44,370 nucleotides of DNA. It comes from Mycobacterium sp. (GTDB lineage: Bacteria > Actinomycetota > Actinomycetes > Mycobacteriales > Mycobacteriaceae). The stretch covers positions 1-44,370 of the forward strand of contig JAOPVF010000405.1 in NCBI GenBank assembly GCA_025963195.1, read 5' to 3'. Each line of letters starts with the position of its first letter. Within the stretch, counting starts at the first letter, position 1. Positions 38,502 through 44,370 of the stretch are shown in pieces. The position numbers and the translations under genes are program-made. The notes below the pieces were generated by a model, which had not been told where the DNA came from, did not search any database, and saw nothing but the letters and a program-made list of their open reading frames with translations.

Positions 38502-39213
38502 CCCACGCCTCGGCTTCGGCAAGGGTCGGAACTGCGCGTACGTCGTCGGGCAACGGCGGGCGGTCCACCATGACCACGGGAACTCCGAGGTCATCTGCGG
38601 CGTCGATCTTGGCACGCGTCATGTCACCGCCGCTGTTCTTCGTCACCAGCGCGTCGATGCGGTGTACCCGCAGGAGCTCCAGTTCGTCGTCGTGGCGGTA
38701 CGGCCCGCGCGACAGCAGCAGGTGGTGCCGCAAGGGCAGCGCGTCGCCGTCCGGCGGGGTCACCGCCCGGATCAGGAACCAGGCGTCGACGCCCGCGAAT
38801 GCGCCGACACCGGTGCGTCCCGTGGTCAGGAACACCCGCGAATAGCCTTTGCCGGCAACCACTTCGGCGGCTTCGACGTCAGAACCCACCACGATCGCGG
38901 TGCCGTTCGGCCACGCCGGACGGGCCAGCACCAGGTGCGGTAGGTCAAGCGCGTGGCATGCCGTCGTGGCGTTCGCGGTGATGGTCGCGGCGAACGGGTG
39001 CGTCGCATCGACCACACCGTCGACTCCGGACTCGGCCAACCACCGCCGCAGTCCGTCGACACCGCCGAAACCGCCGATGCGCACCTCGCCGATCGGCAGG
39101 GCGGGATCGGGCACCCGGCCCGCCAACGAACTGATCACCGCAACGTCGGGATGCAACCGCGACGCCAGTGCCCGCGCCTCGGCAGTCCCGCCGAGCAGTA
39201 GCAGTCGAACCAT
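38488..39213 (-). CDS. cobK: Precorrin-6A reductase CobK
   Basis: 'VRLLLLGGTAEARALASRL', 'DGVVDATHPFAATITANA', 'DALVTKNSGGDMTRAKIDAADDLGVPVVMVDRP'. Confidence 0.95.
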   Translation of the reverse strand: MVRLLLLGGTAEARALASRLHPDVAVISSLAGRVPDPALPIGEVRIGGFGGVDGLRRWLAESGVDGVVDATHPFAATITANATTACHALDLPHLVLARPAWPNGTAIVVGSDVEAAEVVAGKGYSRVFLTTGRTGVGAFAGVDAWFLIRAVTPPDGDALPLRHHLLLSRGPYRHDDELELLRVHRIDALVTKNSGGDMTRAKIDAADDLGVPVVMVDRPPLPDDVRAVPTLAEAEAWVRAL

Positions 39214-39215
39214 GC

Positions 39216-39971
39216 TCAGTGTCGGCTTCCCCGGCGCCGGTCCGCCGAGTACAGGTAGCTGTCGGTGAATCCCTCCGTGCCCAGCACGTCACCGACGATG
39301 ATCACTGCGGTGCGGGTGATCTCGGCGGCATGCATCTTCCCGGCGAGGTCACTGAGCGTGCACCTCAGCACCGTCTCCTGCGGCCAGCTCGCGAATGCCA
39401 CCACCGCACAGGGGGTCTCGGCATGGTAGCCGCCGTCGATCAGCTGGGGGGCGATCGCGTCGACCTGCGCGGCGGCCAGATGCAGCACAAGCGTGGCGCC
39501 CGGTGCCGACAACGCCGCCAGGTCCTCCCCTGCGGGCATCGCCGTCGACAGCGTCGCCACCCGCGTCAAGGTGACGGTCTGCGACACTCCGGGCACGGTC
39601 AGCTCGCGGCCGAGCGCGGCCGCCGCAGCGGCGAACGCCGGTACGCCTGGCACGATCTCGTAGTCCACGCCGAGCGCGTCGAGGTGCCTGCACTGCTCGG
39701 CAAGGGCGCTGTAGATGGACGGGTCGCCGGAGTGCAGCCGCGCCACGTCGAGTCCGGCGGCATGGGCGTCGGCGAGTTCGGCGACGATCTGCTCGAGGGT
39801 CAGTGGCCCCGTGTCGATCACCTTCGCGTCGGGCGGGCAGAGGGCCAGCAGGTCGTCGGGCATGATCGAGCCGGCGTACAGACACACCGGGCAGCGGCTC
39901 AGCAGCCGCTGCCCGCGCACGGTGATCAGATCCGCCGCGCCGGGCCCCGCGCCGATGAAGTAGACGGTCAT
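39216..39971 (-). CDS. cobM: Precorrin-4 C11-methyltransferase CobM
   Basis: 'MTVYFIGAGPGAADLITVRGQRLLSRCPVCLYAGSIMPDDLLALCPPDAKVIDTGPLTLEQI', 'RLHSGDPSIYSALAEQ'. Confidence 0.96.
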   Translation of the reverse strand: MTVYFIGAGPGAADLITVRGQRLLSRCPVCLYAGSIMPDDLLALCPPDAKVIDTGPLTLEQIVAELADAHAAGLDVARLHSGDPSIYSALAEQCRHLDALGVDYEIVPGVPAFAAAAAALGRELTVPGVSQTVTLTRVATLSTAMPAGEDLAALSAPGATLVLHLAAAQVDAIAPQLIDGGYHAETPCAVVAFASWPQETVLRCTLSDLAGKMHAAEITRTAVIIVGDVLGTEGFTDSYLYSADRRRGSRH

Positions 39972-41146
39972 TGCTTGGTCACCCGCCACTGCGTGACCGG
40001 CATCGTCGGGCGCCACCCCGTGAAGCCGCCAACGGGCTCGCCTCGGTAGTGCTGAAACCGCCGAAGCTCACCCCCGAGGCGCGAATACCATTCGGCAAGA
40101 ACTGCTTCGGATTCCACGGTCACGGCATTGGCGACCAGTCGGCCGCCGACGGGCAGCCGCTCGACGCATGCCTCCAACAGCCCGGGCGTAGTGAGGCCGC
40201 CGCCGATGAAGATCACCGCGGGCGGTGGCACGAAGTCGAAGGCCTCTGGCGCGTCGAAGTGCACCTCGACCCGCGCGCCGAACGCCACCGCGTTCTCCGT
40301 GATCCGCTTGCGCCGAGCCTCGTCGCGTTCGAATGCCACTGCCTGGCAACCGGTTCCGCTGCGGCACCATTCGATTGCGATACTGCCCGATCCCGAGCCG
40401 ACGTCCCACAGCAGTTGTCCGGGCCGCGGTGCCAGCGCCGCCAGTGTCACCGCGCGCATCGTCTGCTTGGTGATCTGGCCGTCGTTGGCGAATGCGTCGT
40501 CGGGGAGCACGGTCGACACCCGGTCATCGGGCAGATATCGCACGGCGATCACGTTGAGTGGGTCGACGTGGCCGGGAGGTCGAACCGCCCACTCCTTCGC
40601 AGTGGCCGAGCGGCGGAGTTCCCCTGGGCCGCCGAGCTGCTCGAGCACGGTCATCTCGGAGTCGCCGCGGCCGGTCCCGGCCAACAACTTCGCCAGCGCA
40701 GCGGGGCTGGTGGCGTCGCGGGACAACACGACGGCCTGACCACCCCTGCGGACCGCGGTGTGCGGCTCGGCGTTGACGAGGCTGATGATCTCGGTGTCCT
40801 GCACCGCCCACCCGACCCGCGAGCACGCCAACGTCACCGACGACACGTGCGGCAGCACGTGCACCACGTCGGATCCGTACATCCGGATGAGCACGTTCCC
40901 GACACCGTGCAGCAGCGGGTCGCCGCTGGCCACCACGTGCACGTCGCCATCGGCGTCGTCGAGCAGCGTGCGCAGGGCGGGCAACATCGGCGACGGCCAC
41001 GGTCGCTTGACGGCGGTGACGCTGCCGTCGAGCAGGTCGAGCTGGCGCTGGGACCCGTAAACAACCGTCGCCCTCGACAGTTCGGCGAGCGACGCACTCG
41101 CCAACCCCCCCATCCCGTCGGCACCGATGCCGATGACGACGATCAT
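39968..41146 (-). CDS. cobL: Precorrin-6Y C5,15-methyltransferase (decarboxylating) CobL
   Basis: '[23 protein letters not shown]', 'MTKQTMRAVTLAALAPRPGQLLWDVGSGSGSIAIEW'-type region; 4-bp overlaps with cobM and the SDR gene. Confidence 0.95.
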   Translation of the reverse strand: MIVVIGIGADGMGGLASASLAELSRATVVYGSQRQLDLLDGSVTAVKRPWPSPMLPALRTLLDDADGDVHVVASGDPLLHGVGNVLIRMYGSDVVHVLPHVSSVTLACSRVGWAVQDTEIISLVNAEPHTAVRRGGQAVVLSRDATSPAALAKLLAGTGRGDSEMTVLEQLGGPGELRRSATAKEWAVRPPGHVDPLNVIAVRYLPDDRVSTVLPDDAFANDGQITKQTMRAVTLAALAPRPGQLLWDVGSGSGSIAIEWCRSGTGCQAVAFERDEARRKRITENAVAFGARVEVHFDAPEAFDFVPPPAVIFIGGGLTTPGLLEACVERLPVGGRLVANAVTVESEAVLAEWYSRLGGELRRFQHYRGEPVGGFTGWRPTMPVTQWRVTKQ

Positions 41147-41886
41147 CGCGGCAACCTCCGCCACACCGCGCGTGGCAACAGCCGGAATCCGAACACCAGA
41201 AGCGCCAAGGACGCCGGCACCCACACTTCGGCGCGACCCTTGGCCAGGGCGCGCGCGGTCGCATCGGCGACCTGCGCCGGCGTGCTCGACAGCGGCGCGG
41301 GCGTCATGCCCTCGGTCATGCGGCCGACCACGAAGCCGGGCCGGACCAGCAGCAACAGGACCCCGGAACCGTGCAACGCGTCGGCCAGACCGCCTGCGAA
41401 GCCATCGAGTCCCGCCTTGGCCGAGCCGTACACGTAGTTGGCGCGGCGCACCCTCGCGCCCGCGACGGACGAGAACACCACGATGGCGCCCCTGCCTGCC
41501 TCGCGCATGGTGGCCCCCAACACGGTCAGCAGGCTGACCTGGGCGGTGAAGTCGGTGTGCACGATGGCCGCGGCGTGCGCGGCATCGGATTCGGCCCGTG
41601 CCTGGTCGCCGAGAATGCCGAAGGCCAGCACAGCGGTGCCGATCGGGCCGTGGTCGGCCACGATCGACGCGACGAGGGCGGCGTGGGAGGTCAGGCGGTC
41701 GGCGTCGAACTCCCGCACGTGCACGACTGCCGCACCTGCGGCGGTGACGGCCGCGACCTCGTCGGTCAGCCGGTCGGCGGTCCGCGCGGCAAGGACCACG
41801 GTGGCTCCCCGAGCCAGTCGCGCCGCCAGCTCGACGCCGATTTCGCTGCGGCCGCCGAATATCACCACCAGGCCCGTGTCATTCAC
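41143..41886 (-). CDS. Short-chain dehydrogenase/reductase (Rv2073c-like)
   Basis: '[21 protein letters not shown]', '[34 protein letters not shown]' (YxxxK); GTG start. Confidence 0.9.
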   Translation of the reverse strand: MNDTGLVVIFGGRSEIGVELAARLARGATVVLAARTADRLTDEVAAVTAAGAAVVHVREFDADRLTSHAALVASIVADHGPIGTAVLAFGILGDQARAESDAAHAAAIVHTDFTAQVSLLTVLGATMREAGRGAIVVFSSVAGARVRRANYVYGSAKAGLDGFAGGLADALHGSGVLLLLVRPGFVVGRMTEGMTPAPLSSTPAQVADATARALAKGRAEVWVPASLALLVFGFRLLPRAVWRRLPR

Positions 41887-41921
41887 GGCTGCGATTATGT
41901 CCTGCGCTAGGTTGGACTTCG

Positions 41922-42332
41922 ATGGCGAAGGCAACGACGAGGCTCACGAACGACGCAATGGCGTTTCTCACCGAACGCCATCTCGCCATGTTGACCACGC
42001 TACGGTCGGACACCTCGCCACACGTCGTCGCGGTCGGATTCACGTTCGATCCGAAGACGCACGTGGCCAGGGTGATCACCTCGGGTGGCTCGCAGAAGGC
42101 CGTGAACGCCGCCGAGCGCGGGATCGCCGTGCTGAGCCAGGTCGACGGCGCCCGCTGGCTTTCCCTCGAGGGCAGCGCGACCGTGAACTCCGACGCAGAT
42201 GCGGTACGCGACGCCGAGCTGCGCTACGCCCAGCGGTATCGCACGCCGCGGGTCAATCCGCGCCGCGTGGTGATCGAGGTTCGGGTCGAGCGGGTGCTCG
42301 GCTCGTCGGATCTTCTGGACCGTGGCGACTGA
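41922..42332 (+). CDS. PPOX-class F420-dependent oxidoreductase (Rv2074-like, F420-dependent biliverdin reductase family)
   Basis: '[52 protein letters not shown]'; same neighbour order as Rv2073c-Rv2074. Confidence 0.9.
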   Translation: MAKATTRLTNDAMAFLTERHLAMLTTLRSDTSPHVVAVGFTFDPKTHVARVITSGGSQKAVNAAERGIAVLSQVDGARWLSLEGSATVNSDADAVRDAELRYAQRYRTPRVNPRRVVIEVRVERVLGSSDLLDRGD

Positions 42333-42389
42333 GCGGATGGTCGGTTCGTCACACGTGCCGGGCCGCTTCCTGGACGAGTTGCACGCGCG

Positions 42390-42737
42390 AGGCTCACCTT
42401 CCCAAGCCTGACCGACCTCCTCGCCCAGTACCAAGACCTGAACGAGGCGGGCATCGAACCGCACGTACCCGTGCAGCACCGTCCGACGACGTCGATCTAC
42501 TATCGCGATCCCGACGGCAACACGGTTGAGCTTCAGATCGACAACTTCAAGACACCCGACGAAGCGACCGAATACTTTCTGGGGCAGCCGTTTGAGGCCG
42601 ACCCGTTCGGCCCGTCGTTCGATCCGGACGCAATGCTGAGCGCGCTCCGGTCGGGCGTCCCCGAAACCGAACTCACCACGAGGGCCTGGGCGATGACCTG
42701 CACGCAGCGCAACGTCCCCGAGCTGTTGTTGACGTGA
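42390..42737 (+). pseudogene. 5'-truncated VOC-family (extradiol-dioxygenase-like) gene remnant
   Basis: In-frame 'RLTFPSLTDLLAQYQDLNEAGIEPHVPVQHRPTTSIYYRDPDGNTVELQIDNFKTPDEATEYFLGQPFEADPFGPSFDPDAM'; the N-terminal half expected of this family is absent because Rv2074-like coding sequence lies directly upstream. Confidence 0.65.
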
Positions 42738-42744
42738 CCGCGCA

Positions 42745-43875
42745 CTACACCACCACGAGGTCATGCGGCTGCTCATTGACCGACATCACACCGTCTTCGG
42801 TGACGACGACGATGTCCTCGATGCGGGCACCCCACTGGCCGGGAAAGTAGATGCCCGGCTCGACGCTGAACGCCATGCCAACTTGTAGCGGAATGTCGTT
42901 GCCCGCCACGATGTAGGGCTCCTCGTGCACGGACAGGCCGATGCCGTGTCCGGTGCGGTGCACGAACGCGTCGGCCAGCCCAGCGGCCGCCAGCACGTCA
43001 CGGGCCGCCGCGTCCACCTGTTCGGCGGTCACGCCCGGCCGCACCGCCGCGACCGCCGCCCGTTGCGCCTCCTGCAGTACCGAGTAGCGCTGCACCACTT
43101 CCGGTTCCGGCGTACCGATGCTGTAGGTCCTCGTGGAGTCCGAGTTGTAGCCGGGGTCGTACGGTCCGCCGATGTCGACGACGACGACGTCGCCATCCTG
43201 CAGCACCCGATCGGAGCACTCGTGGTGCGGGTCGGCGCCGTTGGGGCCGGAGCCGACGATGATGAAGGCCACCTCCGAATGTCCCTCCTCGACGATGGCG
43301 CGGGCGATGTCGGCGGCGACGTCGGCCTCGGTGCGCCCAGGCACCAGGAACTCCGGTACCCGTGCGTGCACCCTGTCGATCGCGGCTCCCGCCTTGCGCA
43401 GCGCGTCGATCTCGGCCGCGTCCTTGATCATTCGCAGGCGGCGCAGCACGTCGGTGGCGAGCACGGGCACGACGCCGAGCACGTCGGCCAGCGGCAGTAG
43501 GTGCAGCGCCGGCATCGAATCGGTCACGGCCGTGGCGACCGGACCTGGCGCGCCACCGAGGGCGTCTGCGACCAGCCGGTACGGATCCTGGCCGTCCACC
43601 CAATCACGCACGGAGAGACCGAGTTCCGGCACTGCGGACTCCTTCAGCGCGGCGAGTTCCATCCGGGGCACCACGATCGCGGGCTCCTGGCCCCCAGAAC
43701 CTGGAACCACCAGCGCGGTCAGCCGTTCGAAGGTCTGGGCCCGCGAGCCGAGCAGGTAGCGCAAGTCGTAGCCGGGTGTGATGACCAGACCCGCAAGGCC
43801 TGCCGCCGCCGTCGCCTCGGCAGCGGCCTTCAGTCGCTGCGCGTACACGTCGGTGCCGAATCGGAGGCTACTCAT
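42745..43875 (-). CDS. pepE: M24-family Xaa-Pro dipeptidase (PepE)
   Basis: Metal-ligand contexts 'DVVVVDIGGPYDPGYNSDSTRTY', 'HRTGHGIGLSVHEEPYI', 'AFSVEPGIYFPGQWGARIEDIVVV'. Confidence 0.95.
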   Translation of the reverse strand: MSSLRFGTDVYAQRLKAAAEATAAAGLAGLVITPGYDLRYLLGSRAQTFERLTALVVPGSGGQEPAIVVPRMELAALKESAVPELGLSVRDWVDGQDPYRLVADALGGAPGPVATAVTDSMPALHLLPLADVLGVVPVLATDVLRRLRMIKDAAEIDALRKAGAAIDRVHARVPEFLVPGRTEADVAADIARAIVEEGHSEVAFIIVGSGPNGADPHHECSDRVLQDGDVVVVDIGGPYDPGYNSDSTRTYSIGTPEPEVVQRYSVLQEAQRAAVAAVRPGVTAEQVDAAARDVLAAAGLADAFVHRTGHGIGLSVHEEPYIVAGNDIPLQVGMAFSVEPGIYFPGQWGARIEDIVVVTEDGVMSVNEQPHDLVVV

Positions 43876-43885
43876 GCCGACGAGG

Positions 43886-44281
43886 CTAATCGGCCCGCCA
43901 GTAGCTGGCGACCTCGACCAGGTTGCCGTCGGGGTCACGGCAGTAGTGCGACGTCATCGGGCCCTGCGCACCCGTCTTCGGGACCGGACCCTCGGTGATC
44001 TCGACGCCGCAGTCCCGCAGGTGCGCCCCGATCGCGTCGGGGTCGACGTCGGCGATGAAGCACAGGTCGAGCGAGCCTGGCGCATCCACCGCGCCCGTCA
44101 CCCAGTTCGGCGCACCGGTGGGCCGCACGTTGATCTTCTGTACGCCGAACGCCAGGGCGATCCGGCCGCCGCCGAACACCTCGCGTCTCATCCCAAGCAC
44201 CCGCACGTACCAGTCGACGGTGGTCTCGACGTCGTGGCAGTTCAACACGACGTGGTCGATGTGATCGATGGAGAAGGCCAT
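43886..44281 (-). CDS. VOC-family (glyoxalase/bleomycin-resistance-like) protein
   Basis: 'IDHIDHVVLNCHDVETTVDWYVRVLGMRREVF...MTSHYCRDPDGNLVEVASYW'. Confidence 0.9.
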   Translation of the reverse strand: MAFSIDHIDHVVLNCHDVETTVDWYVRVLGMRREVFGGGRIALAFGVQKINVRPTGAPNWVTGAVDAPGSLDLCFIADVDPDAIGAHLRDCGVEITEGPVPKTGAQGPMTSHYCRDPDGNLVEVASYWRAD

Positions 44282-44303
44282 ACCCCCCGCTACTGTCACT
44301 CGA

Positions 44304-44370
44304 ATGCCGGGCGATATCCACGAACACACCAACGGTCCCGTCCTGCTGCTCGACGGGGCCAGTATGTGGT
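44304..44370 (+). CDS. 5'-3' exonuclease (Rv2090-like), N-terminal fragment cut by window edge
   Basis: 'MPGDIHEHTNGPVLLLDGASMW' matches the start of the FEN/5'-3' exonuclease family and its position next to pepE. Confidence 0.65.
   Translation, partial: MPGDIHEHTNGPVLLLDGASMW

Noticed and set aside
1-44370. CRISPR array, tRNA/rRNA, IS element or prophage
   Set aside because: No spaced direct repeats, tRNA-like cloverleaf segments, transposase/integrase motifs or phage structural proteins were recognised.

Overview
High-GC actinobacterial chromosome segment, most likely a Mycolicibacterium-type mycobacterium. The right half follows the M. tuberculosis Rv2049c-Rv2074 / Rv2089c-Rv2090 gene order from memory: small zinc-finger protein, rbpA, ppm1 and lnt as separate genes, amidohydrolase, fxsA, PPOX/F420 proteins, cobN, cobG, cobH, cobIJ, then cobK, cobM, cobL, SDR, an Rv2074-like protein, pepE and an Rv2090-like 5'-3' exonuclease. 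The left half is accessory metabolism: xylulokinase, a class-A-like serine hydrolase, a hemophore-related protein, a DoxX protein with an 11-mer repeat tail, a gluconate permease/kinase/regulator locus, a three-gene esterase / copper amine oxidase / kinase-lipocalin-fusion cluster, and an ssuCBAD sulfonate operon. No rRNA, tRNA, CRISPR array, IS element or prophage was recognised. The best non-routine observations are: (1) eight 33-bp/11-aa repeats at the end of a DoxX gene; (2) three tandem 11-bp direct repeats over the predicted promoter of a lipoprotein gene next to an OmpR-type winged-helix/hydrolase fusion; (3) a frameshifted DUF4333-like gene remnant; (4) a 35-aa membrane microprotein ORF with a near-ideal Shine-Dalgarno just upstream of cobN; (5) three evenly spaced inverted repeats, the middle one CRP-like, upstream of a TauD-family dioxygenase; (6) a kinase-lipocalin fusion abutting a copper amine oxidase; (7) a FadR-type operator in the gluconate locus; (8) a 64-bp long-arm inverted repeat; (9) an ECF-sigma-like promoter for rbpA. 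All assignments come from reading the sequence and family knowledge; no searches were run.
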